Positions 26,087-34,692 of a stretch of DNA of 64,000 bases are shown here, in pieces. The DNA comes from Protaetiibacter intestinalis (GTDB taxonomy: Bacteria; Actinomycetota; Actinomycetes; Actinomycetales; Microbacteriaceae). The stretch's first letter is position 1. Each line of letters starts with the position of its first letter. The position numbers and the translations under genes were made by a program. The notes under the pieces are model-generated. The model made no database searches, was not told the DNA's origin, and was given only the letters and a program-made list of their open reading frames with translations. The stretch is from contig NZ_CP032630.1 of NCBI RefSeq assembly GCF_003627075.1, positions 744,001 through 808,000 of the forward strand. Direction: 5' to 3'.

Positions 26087-27277
26087 TCAGCGGTGCAGGG
26101 CGATGCGCGTGCGGTCGGTCGCGAGCACGAAGACGAGCCCGGCCGCGATGATCGCCGCCGCGAACCACGGCAGCACCGCGATCCCGAGTCCGTCGAGCAG
26201 CGCCCCGCCGAGCAGCGCGCCCCCGCCGATCGCGAGGTTGAACGCGGTCGTGAGCCACGCCGCGGCGAGGTCGCGGATGCGCTCCGAGGCCGAGTGCAGC
26301 ACGCGCGAGTGCATGAGGGCGGGCACGCCGCCGAAGAACACGCTCCACAGCACCATGCCGATCACGATCGGCACGGCATCCGTGCCGAAGGCGCCGAGCC
26401 CCAGCACGCTGAGCGCGACGCCGACGAGCGCGAGGTTCACCGATCCGCGCGGGTAGCGATCGCCGAACGCGCCGCCGAGCGCGAGGCCGATCGCGCCGGC
26501 CGCCCCGTAGGCGAACAGCAGCCCCGAGACCCACGCCTCGTCGACCCCGCCCACCTGGATCGCCCACGGCGCGATGTAGGTGTAGAAGACGTTGTGCCCC
26601 GTGATGACGAGCACGACCGTGACGCACACGATGAGCACGGCGGGCAGCGAGCGGTCCTTGTGTGCGGGGAGCGGGATCTCGCCCGTCGCGAGCGGCACGA
26701 GGTGCGACACGGGCGGCAGGTACACGATCACGAACACCATGAACACGAGCACGACGGCCGCCATCGCCGCGAAGGCGAAGCGCCAGCCGAGCGCGTGGCC
26801 GAGGAAGGTGCCGAGCGGCACACCCAGGATGAAGGCGAGGGTGCCGCCCGCGTTGGTGACGGAGATCGCGCGCGCGAGCTGGTGCTTCGGCACGAGGCGC
26901 GCCGCGTAGGGCCCCGTGACGGCCCAGAACAGGCCGTGGGCGAGACCGCCCAGGATGCGCGCGGCCAGCAGGAACCAATACGTGGGCGCGATCGCGCACA
27001 GCACGTTGGTGAGGGCGAAGATGCCGAGCAGCAGCACCATGAGCCACTTGCGCGAGTAGCGGCGGGTGAGCACCGTGAGCGGGGCGGTCGAGACGACGAC
27101 GGTGCCCGCGAAGACCGTCACGAGCAGGCCGATCTGCGACTCCGACACCCGCAGCTCGGCGGCCATCTCGGGCAGCAGACCGGTCGGCAGGAACTCGCTC
27201 GAGACGGAGGCGAAGATCGCCCCGGTGAGCACGAGCAGCTTGAAGAAGGGGAAGCCGTTGCCGTCGTTCGTACTCAC
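26087..27277 (-). CDS. MFS transporter, DHA1-type drug/sugar efflux
   Basis: A 396-residue, 12-span major facilitator protein. The N-terminal half has SSEFLPTGLLPEMAAELRVSES and the A-loop LTVLTRRYSRKWLMVLLL; motif C-like GGTLAFILGVPLGTFLG follows. This pattern is shared by AraJ/YdhP-type DHA1 exporters. Substrate unknown. GTG 27277 has TAGGCT 6 bases upstream (27284-27289), so its mRNA is probably leaderless and divergent from purU. Confidence 0.86.
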   Translation of the reverse strand: MSTNDGNGFPFFKLLVLTGAIFASVSSEFLPTGLLPEMAAELRVSESQIGLLVTVFAGTVVVSTAPLTVLTRRYSRKWLMVLLLGIFALTNVLCAIAPTYWFLLAARILGGLAHGLFWAVTGPYAARLVPKHQLARAISVTNAGGTLAFILGVPLGTFLGHALGWRFAFAAMAAVVLVFMVFVIVYLPPVSHLVPLATGEIPLPAHKDRSLPAVLIVCVTVVLVITGHNVFYTYIAPWAIQVGGVDEAWVSGLLFAYGAAGAIGLALGGAFGDRYPRGSVNLALVGVALSVLGLGAFGTDAVPIVIGMVLWSVFFGGVPALMHSRVLHSASERIRDLAAAWLTTAFNLAIGGGALLGGALLDGLGIAVLPWFAAAIIAAGLVFVLATDRTRIALHR

Positions 27278-27352
27278 CGAACGAGCCTAGCCGCGAACCG
27301 GTCGACCGGATGCGCGCGGTCGGGGCGGCCGAGCGCTCTACGCTGGGTGCCT

Positions 27353-28204
27353 ATGACCGCGACCCATTGGATCCTCACCCTCATCTGCGAGGACAGGCCC
27401 GGCATCGTGCACGCCATCTCGGGCGCCATCGTCGAGGCCGCGGGCAACATCACCGAGTCGCAGCAGTTCTCGAGCGCCGACACGGGCACCTTCTTCATGC
27501 GCCTGCAGGTCGAGTCGGCCGCGACGCGCGAGCAGTTCGAGGCCGCCCTCGAACCCGTCACCGAGCGCTACGGGATGACGTGGCAGCTGGATGTGGTCGG
27601 CCGGCCGCTGCGCACCCTCGTGCTCGTCTCGAAGGCGGGGCACTGCCTCAACGACCTGCTGTTCCGGCAGCGCGCGGGGCAGCTCGGCGTCGACATCCCG
27701 CTCGTGCTCTCGAACCACCCGGACCTCGGCGAGCTCGCCGCGTTCTACGGGGTGCCGTTCGAGTCGCACGCGGTGACGTCGCCCGGCCAGAAGCTCGCCT
27801 TCGAGGAGCGCGTGCTGGAGGTGGTCGAGGAGCACGACATCGAGCTCGTGGTGCTCGCCCGCTACATGCAGATCCTGTCGCCCGAGCTGTGCGAGTCGCT
27901 CGCGGGCCGGGTCATCAACATCCACCACTCGTTCCTGCCCGGGTTCAAGGGGGCGAACCCCTACAAGCAGGCCCACGCGCGCGGCGTGAAGATCATCGGC
28001 GCGACCGCCCACTTCGTGACGAGCGACCTCGACGAGGGGCCCATCATCGAGCAGAACATCGTGCGGGTCGACCACACCCGCACCCCGGCGGAGCTCGTCG
28101 CGATCGGGCAGGACGAGGAGAGCCGCACCCTCACGCAGGCCGTCAAGTGGTTCGCGGAGGACCGCGTGCTGCTCGACGGCGCGCGCACCATCATCTTCCG
28201 CTGA
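27353..28204 (+). CDS. purU: formyltetrahydrofolate deformylase
   Basis: The 283-residue protein has an N-terminal ACT domain (WILTLICEDRPGIVHAISGAI) and a C-terminal formyltransferase-fold domain with VLVSKAGHCLNDLL, VLARYMQILS, and the catalytic NIHHSFLPGFKGANPY...GATAHFVTSDLDEGPII. It hydrolyses formyl-THF to formate and THF, balancing one-carbon pools, fitting the neighbouring glyA and folD. TACGCT (27339-27344) lies 8 bases before the ATG and there is no ribosome site, so the mRNA looks leaderless. Confidence 0.95.
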   Translation: MTATHWILTLICEDRPGIVHAISGAIVEAAGNITESQQFSSADTGTFFMRLQVESAATREQFEAALEPVTERYGMTWQLDVVGRPLRTLVLVSKAGHCLNDLLFRQRAGQLGVDIPLVLSNHPDLGELAAFYGVPFESHAVTSPGQKLAFEERVLEVVEEHDIELVVLARYMQILSPELCESLAGRVINIHHSFLPGFKGANPYKQAHARGVKIIGATAHFVTSDLDEGPIIEQNIVRVDHTRTPAELVAIGQDEESRTLTQAVKWFAEDRVLLDGARTIIFR

Positions 28205-28210
28205 GGCCGC

Positions 28211-28227
28211 CGGGCGACCCGCGCCCG
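28211..28227. terminator. hairpin between convergent purU and protease genes
   Basis: CGGGCG (28211-28216) and CGCCCG (28222-28227) form a 6-bp stem with a 5-base loop in the 43-base gap between two convergent stops. It may terminate either strand. Confidence 0.45.
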
Positions 28228-28247
28228 ACGACCTCGGCCCCGACGCC

Positions 28248-29837
28248 TCAGCTCAGGATGAAGGTGTTGAGGATCTGGATGACCGTGGGGTCGCTCGTGG
28301 CCGCCTCGCCGAAGGTGCCGACGATGATGAGGTACCCGGATGCCGAGCCGTCGACGGAGTCGACCACGACGACCCCCACATCCGCACCCGTGGAGCAGCC
28401 GGTGAACACCGACCACAGGCCCGTGTAGTAGCCGTCGTCGTAGGCCTGATCGACCTGGCCGGATGCGGGAGAGCAGCCGACGCCCGCGAGTCCGTTGTCG
28501 AGCGTCGCGATGACGTCGGACGGGGTGCCGAGCGCCTGGTAGGCGGTCGCGTGCAGCTCGACGCCCTCCGCGGCGAGCGCCCCGAAGGAGTTCAGGTCGG
28601 TGCTCACCTGCAGCTGGGTCTCGCCGCTGCCGGGCGTGGTCGCCTGGTCGGTCCACTCCGCCGGCACGGAGACGACGATGCGGCCGTCGTCGCTCGACAC
28701 GGTGGTGTAGCCGGTGGGGACGTCGTTGCCGCCGCCGCCGTAGACGCCGCTCTGGGTCACCTCGATCTCACCGCTGCCGTTGACCTCGCCCTCGAGCAGC
28801 TCGTCGGTCGAGGGACGGTACACCTCCACCTCGATGGCCGCGTCGACGCCCTTCGTCTGCAGCACGTCGCAGTAGTTCTTCATGGTGCCCTCGGTGGTGC
28901 CCTCGAACTGCGAGAGGCTCGAGGGGCCCGCGAGGGTGACGCCGCCGAGCTTCTCGAGCACGTCGCCGGGCTCGATGCCCGCCTTGTCGGCGGCGCTGCC
29001 CGCGGCGACCGACTGCACCCAGATGCCGGAGAGGCCGTACGGGTCGTCGGTGGTGAGGGCGGCGAGGTTCAGCCCGAGGCTCAGCACCGACTTGCCGGCC
29101 TTCAGGTCGTCGAGCACCGGGAGCACGTCGTCGCGGCCGATCGCGTAGTTGGAGGTGGCGATCTGGTCGTTGCCGTAGAAGTTGACGGCGACGACCTTGC
29201 CCTCGGAGTCGATGAGCGGGCCGCCCGAGTTGCCGCCGCGGATCGTGGCATCCGACTGGATGCCGTGCTCGACCACGTTGTCGAAGGTGTCGAAGGCGTA
29301 GTCGGCCTTGACGACGGCGCCCTTCGTCATCGAGAAGGTCGGGTCGCCGAGCGGGTAGCCGAGCGCGTAGACCTCGCTGCCGGTGGAGATCTCGCCCTTC
29401 GCCCAGCCGAAGTACGGCACGGGGTCGTCGACGTCCACCTGGACGACCGCGATGTCGAGGCACTCCGAGGTGCTGAGCACGCGCACCGGGTAGCTCTTGC
29501 CCTCGCCGCCGATGGTGACGCTCAGCGAGCCGGCACCCGTCACGACGTGGTTGTTGGTGACGGCGATGCCGTCGGGCGTGATGAAGAAGCCGGAGCCCGA
29601 CCAGGAGTACTCGGCGGGGTCGAGGGTGTCGGGCTCGATGAAGGTGCCCTGACCGGAGAACTGGATGGTCGCCGACTGCACGGCGCTCGAGTCCTTGCCG
29701 TCGTAGGTGACGGATGCGTCGCCGCCTCCCCCCACCGAGGGGATGAGGCTGCAGCCCGCGAAGGCGGGCGCGAGGAGCGCGGTGGCGGCGACGGCCGTGA
29801 GGGGTCGCCGGACGGATCGGGTGGTGGTTGCGGACAC
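28248..29837 (-). CDS. HtrA-like trypsin-type serine protease lipoprotein with PDZ domain
   Basis: The 529-residue protein has a lipoprotein signal (lipobox FAGC, Cys29), a chymotrypsin-like domain with catalytic His97 (VTNNHVV), Asp128 (LDIAVVQVD) and Ser204 (RGGNSGGPL), a PDZ domain near residues 255-320 (SGIWVQSVAAGSAADKAGIEPGDVLEKLGG), and a C-terminal domain of about 180 residues I do not recognise. It should act on the outer face of the membrane, probably in protein quality control. I chose GTG 29837, giving a well-formed signal peptide; the frame is open 26 codons further but without sense. Confidence 0.88.
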   Translation of the reverse strand: MSATTTRSVRRPLTAVAATALLAPAFAGCSLIPSVGGGGDASVTYDGKDSSAVQSATIQFSGQGTFIEPDTLDPAEYSWSGSGFFITPDGIAVTNNHVVTGAGSLSVTIGGEGKSYPVRVLSTSECLDIAVVQVDVDDPVPYFGWAKGEISTGSEVYALGYPLGDPTFSMTKGAVVKADYAFDTFDNVVEHGIQSDATIRGGNSGGPLIDSEGKVVAVNFYGNDQIATSNYAIGRDDVLPVLDDLKAGKSVLSLGLNLAALTTDDPYGLSGIWVQSVAAGSAADKAGIEPGDVLEKLGGVTLAGPSSLSQFEGTTEGTMKNYCDVLQTKGVDAAIEVEVYRPSTDELLEGEVNGSGEIEVTQSGVYGGGGNDVPTGYTTVSSDDGRIVVSVPAEWTDQATTPGSGETQLQVSTDLNSFGALAAEGVELHATAYQALGTPSDVIATLDNGLAGVGCSPASGQVDQAYDDGYYTGLWSVFTGCSTGADVGVVVVDSVDGSASGYLIIVGTFGEAATSDPTVIQILNTFILS

Positions 29838-29916
29838 GGGTCGCCTCGTTCTCGATGTTCCTGGTGCGGGTGGGCAGGGTAAGGTGCGCTGCGGCTCGAA
29901 ACTAGGGATCCGCACG

Positions 29917-29951
29917 GTCTCACGGCAGTATCAAAGTGAGAGTCTCACGGC
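29917..29951. repeat. direct and inverted GTCTCACGGC repeats upstream of protease gene
   Basis: GTCTCACGGC occurs at 29917-29926 and 29942-29951, and GTGAGA at 29936-29941 is an inverted copy of its core. The set lies 80-114 bases before the protease start and overlaps the stop of the upstream ATPase gene. It may be an operator for the protease gene; no regulator can be named. Confidence 0.4.
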
Positions 29952-31768
29952 GCCGCGGGGGCCTCCTCGGCCGCCGCGAGCACCCGCTCGCGCGCCCGGC
30001 GCAGCAGCCGGTACCAGGTGGGACGGCTCACGTGCAGCTCGGCGAGCAGCTCCTCCTCGCGTCGCCGCGGCCCGAGGTGCGCGAGCTCGATCACCTGCCG
30101 CAGGCGGCGGTCGTCGGGGGTCGCGCCGAAGGCCCGGTCGAGCACCGCGCGCAGCCGCGCCTCGCGCTCGGGATCCTCCCCCTGCTCGAGCAGTTCGCGC
30201 GGGGCGACGGATCGCGGCGGGAAGCCGTGCTCGTGCAGCACGAGCGCCTCGACGAAGCCGGCCGCGCCGAAGGGGCGCAGGTCGACCACGGTCACCGGGA
30301 GACCCCCCTCGGGACGCACCTCGCCCCCGAGCAGTTCGGCGCGGATGGGGTTGCGCTCGGGCGCCGCGAAGTGGATGAGCACCCCCTGGAGATCCGGCAT
30401 CCCCACCCGGTGCATGAACGCGCCGCTCGCGAGCCGCGACGCCTCCGCCCGGTCGTGCTCGGGCACGTCGGCGTGGAGCGTCACCCCGGCGAAGGTGCGC
30501 TCGGGGTCGAGGCCCGTCGCCTGCACCGCGCCGATGAGGCTCGCGGTGACCGGTCCGATCGCGACGAGCCGCGAGGCGAGCACGAGCCGGTTGTAGAGCA
30601 GCGCCCGGCCGTCGCTGCGGCGCATGACGAAGTCGAGCTCGGGGGCGGCCCGCCACTCGGCGAGCTCCGCCCATCCGGGTCGGTCGGCGAAGCCGTGCGC
30701 GCGGGCGAACTCCTCGAACTCGCCGGGAGCGGCCGAGTCGGCGTAGTGGGTGGCGCTCGGGCGGTTCGAGATCGCGCTGCGGTACTCCTCGCTCTCGATG
30801 AACTGCGAGAGCTCGATGAGCGCGTCCATGTCGCCCATCCGGGCCCGCATGCCGAGATGCAAGGCGATGCGGCGCACGAGCTGGTGGTAGTGGGCGGGGG
30901 CGGTCGCCCGGAGTCGCGCGCGGATCGCGGATGCCAGCACGGGGTGCAGCGCGAGCCCGTTCCCCAGCCGCTGCACGACGGGCAGGGCGGCGAGCCCGCG
31001 CATGGCATCCCGGGTCGAGCGCCCCGCGAGGGCGGCGGCGATCAGGCGCGCGTCGACGGCGGGGACGAGTGCGGCGACCTCGAGCACCGCCGGGTCGACG
31101 GAGAGGATGGGCTGGCCGGCGAGCCAGGCGGTGAGGCGCCCCTCGAGCTCGGACTCCCGCGATCCCGGCGCCCCGGCGGGCACCGCCGCCGCCACCGTGA
31201 GGGCGAGCGGCGAGCCCTGGGCCCAGTCGATGATCTCTTCACGCCGCGCCTGCTCGAGCACGCCGCCCGCCGCGAGCAGTTCGTCGGCAGTGGTGTCGTC
31301 GAGCGGGGCGAGGGGCAGGTCGACGAGGATCGCCGGCAGCCCGTCGGAGTGCCAGGAGGGGTTGGGCGCCGATCGCCCCGCGAGCACGATGCGGGAGGCC
31401 TCGTCGAGCCGGTCGAGCAGGGCGTCGCGCAGCGGGTGCAGTGCGGCGCCCAGCGCGTCGACCTCGTCGATCACGACGCAGCGACCCGTGGAGGAGCCTC
31501 CCGCCACCCGCTCCACGAGCTGCGCGACATCGGCCGGCAGCACCCGCGCGTCGTGGGTCTCGACCTCGAACCCCGCCGCCGCCGCGAGACGCGCGGTGGC
31601 CCGCAGCAGGGCCGACTTCCCGATGCCGCCCGGCCCGTGCACGTAGAGCACGCGGCGGCTGCCGGCGGGGTCGAGGAGGGCGCGCACGATCGCCAGCTCG
31701 GCCTCCCGGCCCGTGAAACGCTCGGCGTCGGCCGCGGCGACGGCGTCACGCAACGTTCGGGTCGTCAC
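29945..31768 (-). CDS. P-loop ATPase with C-terminal helix-turn-helix, putative regulator
   Basis: The 607-residue cytosolic protein begins with a STAND/AAA-type ATPase: Walker A GPGGIGKS (residues 45-52), Walker B CVVIDEVDAL, and a sensor-like arginine in VLAGRSAPN. A helical winged region follows to about residue 330. The centre (residues 370-510) contains HADVPEHDRAEASRLASGAF and is unfamiliar. The C-terminus (about 550-600) has RRREEELLAELHVSRPTWYRLLRRAR, a helix-turn-helix. The plan resembles large ATP-dependent transcription regulators. The protease gene lies 107 bases downstream on the same strand, so a link is possible. GTG start at 31768. Confidence 0.65.
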   Translation of the reverse strand: MTTRTLRDAVAAADAERFTGREAELAIVRALLDPAGSRRVLYVHGPGGIGKSALLRATARLAAAAGFEVETHDARVLPADVAQLVERVAGGSSTGRCVVIDEVDALGAALHPLRDALLDRLDEASRIVLAGRSAPNPSWHSDGLPAILVDLPLAPLDDTTADELLAAGGVLEQARREEIIDWAQGSPLALTVAAAVPAGAPGSRESELEGRLTAWLAGQPILSVDPAVLEVAALVPAVDARLIAAALAGRSTRDAMRGLAALPVVQRLGNGLALHPVLASAIRARLRATAPAHYHQLVRRIALHLGMRARMGDMDALIELSQFIESEEYRSAISNRPSATHYADSAAPGEFEEFARAHGFADRPGWAELAEWRAAPELDFVMRRSDGRALLYNRLVLASRLVAIGPVTASLIGAVQATGLDPERTFAGVTLHADVPEHDRAEASRLASGAFMHRVGMPDLQGVLIHFAAPERNPIRAELLGGEVRPEGGLPVTVVDLRPFGAAGFVEALVLHEHGFPPRSVAPRELLEQGEDPEREARLRAVLDRAFGATPDDRRLRQVIELAHLGPRRREEELLAELHVSRPTWYRLLRRARERVLAAAEEAPAAP

Positions 31769-31842
31769 GAACGCTGGACGGTAGTCGCCGCCGGGCGGCC
31801 CGTCAAGAGCCCGCCCGCCCGCGACTCCCCTACGCTCGGATC

Positions 31843-32976
31843 GTGACGCTCCTGCTGTATTCCGCCCTCCTCACCGACGAGCGGGGCGAGACCCCGGACG
31901 GCTGGGTGCTCATGCGCGACGACGCGATCGTCGCGGTCGGTGCGGGCGCCCCGCCGGAGGCCGCGGAGTCGGTGGATCTCGGCGGCGCGCGGCTCGTGCC
32001 GGGCTTCATCGACATCCACGGCCACGGCGGCGGCGGGCACGCCTACGACGACGGGGGCGAGGAGCTCGCGGCGGCCCTCGCCGCACATCGCGCCCACGGC
32101 ACGACGCGCTCCGTGATCTCGCTCGTCGCCAACCCGCTCGCGGCCCTGCGGTCGGCGCTGGCGGAGGTCGCCGAGCTCTGCGCAACGGACCCGCTCGTGC
32201 TCGGCACGCACCTCGAGGGCCCGTTCCTGGCCCCGGGGCGGCGCGGGGCGCACCACGTCGACTACCTGCGCGAGCCCGACCTCATCGAGGTGGAGCAGCT
32301 CATCGCGGCCGCCCACGGCACGCTGCGGCAGATCACGATCGCGCCGGAGCTCCCCGGCGCGGATGCCGCGATCGACGTGCTCGTCGCGGCGGGCGTGCGG
32401 GTGGCGGTGGGCCACACCGAGGCCGACTTCGAGACCGCCGCGCGGGCCTTCGACCGCGGGGCCAGCATCCTGACGCATGCCTTCAACGCCATGAACGGCA
32501 TCCACCACCGCGAACCGGGCCCCGTGATCGCGGCGCTCTCGGACGAACGGGTGACGCTCGAGGTGATCCTCGACGGCCACCACGTGCACGACACGGTCGT
32601 GGCGCTCGCCTTCGACGAGGCCCCTTCGCGGGTCGCCCTCATCACCGACGCGATGGCCGCGGCGGCGAGCGCCGACGGCGACTACCGCCTCGGCGCCCTC
32701 AACGTGACGGTGCGCGACGGCCTCGCCGTGCTCTCGGGCACCTCCACGATCGCGGGCTCCACGCTCACCCTCGACGCGGCCCTGCGCCGCGCGGTCGACG
32801 TGGTGGGGCTGCCGTGGCCGGATGCCGTGGGCGCGGTCACCGCCGTCCCGGCCCGCGCGCTCGGCTACGGCGACCGCCTCGGCCTCCTCGAGCCCGGCTA
32901 CGCCGCCGACGCGGTGGCCCTCGACGCCGACGGCGCCGTCACGGCCGTGTGGGCAGCGGGCGCGCGCATCCGCTGA
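31843..32976 (+). CDS. nagA: N-acetylglucosamine-6-phosphate deacetylase
   Basis: The 377-residue amidohydrolase has the metal motif PGFIDIHGHGGGGH, GTHLEGPFLAPGRRGAH (metal-binding Glu), VAVGHTEADF, THAFNAMNGIHHREPG, and the catalytic Asp in LITDAMAAA. It removes acetate from GlcNAc-6-P to give glucosamine-6-P. TACGCT (31831-31836) lies 6 bases before the GTG start, suggesting a leaderless mRNA. It converges with nagB, stops only 4 bases apart, placing it next to, but on the opposite strand from, the amino-sugar operon. Confidence 0.94.
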   Translation: MTLLLYSALLTDERGETPDGWVLMRDDAIVAVGAGAPPEAAESVDLGGARLVPGFIDIHGHGGGGHAYDDGGEELAAALAAHRAHGTTRSVISLVANPLAALRSALAEVAELCATDPLVLGTHLEGPFLAPGRRGAHHVDYLREPDLIEVEQLIAAAHGTLRQITIAPELPGADAAIDVLVAAGVRVAVGHTEADFETAARAFDRGASILTHAFNAMNGIHHREPGPVIAALSDERVTLEVILDGHHVHDTVVALAFDEAPSRVALITDAMAAAASADGDYRLGALNVTVRDGLAVLSGTSTIAGSTLTLDAALRRAVDVVGLPWPDAVGAVTAVPARALGYGDRLGLLEPGYAADAVALDADGAVTAVWAAGARIR

Positions 32977-32980
32977 GCGG

Positions 32981-33766
32981 TCAGCGGGCCCAGTCGGGGC
33001 GGTTGGCCCAGGCGTAGCGGTAGTAGTCGGCGAAGCGCAGCTTCGAGGCGGCGGCCTCGTCGAGGATGACCGTCACCTCGGGGTGCAGCTGGATGGCGGA
33101 TCCCGGCAGCGACGCCGACACCGGCCCCTCGACGGCACCCGCGACGGCGTCCGCCTTGGCCTCGCCGAAGGCGAGCAGCACGAGGGCGCGCGCGTCGAGG
33201 ATCGTGCCGAGGCCCTGCGTGAGGCAGTGCCGCGGCACGTCGCCCGGCGTGTCGAAGAAGCGCGCGTTGTCGGCGCGGGTCGCCTCGGTGAGCGTCTTCA
33301 CGCGCGTGCGCGAGGCGAACGACGACCCCGGCTCGTTGAAGCCGATGTGGCCGGTGCGGCCGATCCCGAGCACCTGGATGTCGACACCCCCGGCCGCGGC
33401 GATCGCGGCCTCGTAGCGGGCGCCCGCGGTCGCGATCCCACCGCCGTCGTCCCCAGGCACGTGGACGAGCGACGGCGTGAGGCCGAGGGTGTCGACGACT
33501 TCGCGCGTGATGACCGCGCGGTAGCTCTCGGGGTGGCCGGCCGGCAGCCCGACGTACTCGTCGAGCGCGAAGCCGCGCACGCGCGACCAGTCGAGCCCGG
33601 CCCGGGCGAGCGCCGACCAGACCGGCAGCGGGGTGGACCCGGTCGCGAGCCCCAGCACGGCGTCGGGCTTCGCCCGCACGACGGAGGCGATGAGCCCCGC
33701 GGCGAGCTCGCCCGCGGCGGCCTTCGCCTCCTCCGGGGCGCCGGACAGGATCACGACCTCGGCCAT
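32981..33766 (-). CDS. nagB: glucosamine-6-phosphate deaminase
   Basis: The 261-residue enzyme has VLGLATGSTPLPVW, FALDEYVGLPAGHPESY, the active-site GIGRTGHIGFNEPGSSF and SRTRVKTLTEATR. It converts glucosamine-6-P to fructose-6-P and ammonia, feeding glycolysis and nitrogen supply. The ATG at 33766 overlaps the end of the ROK-kinase gene by 16 bases. It is the last gene of the seven-gene amino-sugar operon read leftwards from 40525. Confidence 0.95.
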   Translation of the reverse strand: MAEVVILSGAPEEAKAAAGELAAGLIASVVRAKPDAVLGLATGSTPLPVWSALARAGLDWSRVRGFALDEYVGLPAGHPESYRAVITREVVDTLGLTPSLVHVPGDDGGGIATAGARYEAAIAAAGGVDIQVLGIGRTGHIGFNEPGSSFASRTRVKTLTEATRADNARFFDTPGDVPRHCLTQGLGTILDARALVLLAFGEAKADAVAGAVEGPVSASLPGSAIQLHPEVTVILDEAAASKLRFADYYRYAWANRPDWAR

Positions 33767-34692
33767 GCGGCCACCTCCTCCGTGCTCGGCTCGCCCTCGC
33801 CCACGAAGGCCGCCCCGACCGCGGCCGCCGGGAAGTCGGCGGGCAGCAGCTGCAGGCGCTCCCCGAGGCCGAGGGAGGCGACGAACGCCGAGTCCCTCTC
33901 CCAGTGTGCGATCACGCCGCGCACGCCGTCCAGCAGCGCGTCGCCGAGGCGGCTGATGCCGCCGCCGATGACGACGTCGTCGACGTCGACCGCGAGCACG
34001 AGCAGGCGCACCGCCTCGGCGGTCGCCTCGAGCAGGCGGTCGCGCACGGCGGTCGCGGCGGCGTCGCCGGATGCGGCGGCCGCGAAGAGCGCGCGCACCG
34101 GCAGCGGGTCGTCGCTCGGCCACTGCCGGGCGACGGCCGAGCCGGAGGCGTAGAGCTCGAGGCAGCCGCGCTGGCCACAGGGGCAGACCGGGCCGGCGGG
34201 GTCGACGGGGATGTGCCCGATCTCGCCCGCCACCCCGCGCACGCCCCGCCAGAGCCGGCCGCCGACCACGAGACCGGCGGCGAGGCCGGTGCCGAGGTTG
34301 AGGTAGGCCATCGACCGGGTCGGGCCGCGCTCGAGCAGGTGGAACGCCCCGAGGGCCGCCGCGTTGACGTCGTTCTCGACCCGCACCGCGCGGCCGAGGC
34401 GCTCCTGCAGGCGGGCGCCCAGCTCGAGGTCCTCGAGCCCCAGGTTGACGGCGTGGCTCACGCGCCCGGTCGCCGGGTCGACGGCACCCGGGATGCCGAT
34501 GCCGATGGAGGCGAACTCCTCGACCGCGGTGCCCGACGCCTCGGAGAGCTGGTGCACCGCCGAGACGGCGGTGAGCAGCACGATGTCGGCGCCGAATCCG
34601 GTCGGCAGGCGCAGGGTGTGCGCGACGCGCCCGTCGTCGCCGATCGCCACGGCATCCGTCTTGGTGCCGCCGATGTCGATGCCGACCCTCAC
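33751..34692 (-). CDS. ROK-family sugar kinase, probably GlcNAc kinase
   Basis: The 313-residue kinase has the ATP-binding DIGGTKTDAVAI at the N-terminus, GIPGAVDPATG, ENDVNAAALGAF, AGEIGHIPVDP and the zinc-binding GPVCPCGQRGCLELYASG of ROK proteins. No helix-turn-helix is present, so it is an enzyme. In this operon it most likely phosphorylates N-acetylglucosamine released by the GH3 enzyme; glucose remains possible. GTG 34692 overlaps the GH3 stop by four bases. Confidence 0.88.
   Translation of the reverse strand: MRVGIDIGGTKTDAVAIGDDGRVAHTLRLPTGFGADIVLLTAVSAVHQLSEASGTAVEEFASIGIGIPGAVDPATGRVSHAVNLGLEDLELGARLQERLGRAVRVENDVNAAALGAFHLLERGPTRSMAYLNLGTGLAAGLVVGGRLWRGVRGVAGEIGHIPVDPAGPVCPCGQRGCLELYASGSAVARQWPSDDPLPVRALFAAAASGDAAATAVRDRLLEATAEAVRLLVLAVDVDDVVIGGGISRLGDALLDGVRGVIAHWERDSAFVASLGLGERLQLLPADFPAAAVGAAFVGEGEPSTEEVAAWPRS

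Noticed and set aside
29917-29951. GTCTCACGGC repeats as a phage attachment site
   Set aside because: No integrase, tRNA or island boundary nearby; a promoter-proximal operator is the simpler reading.
28248-31768. Trypsin plus STAND ATPase pair as an anti-phage defence system
   Set aside because: The protease has a clear lipoprotein signal and PDZ domain (extracellular quality control), and the ATPase ends in a DNA-binding domain rather than an effector.
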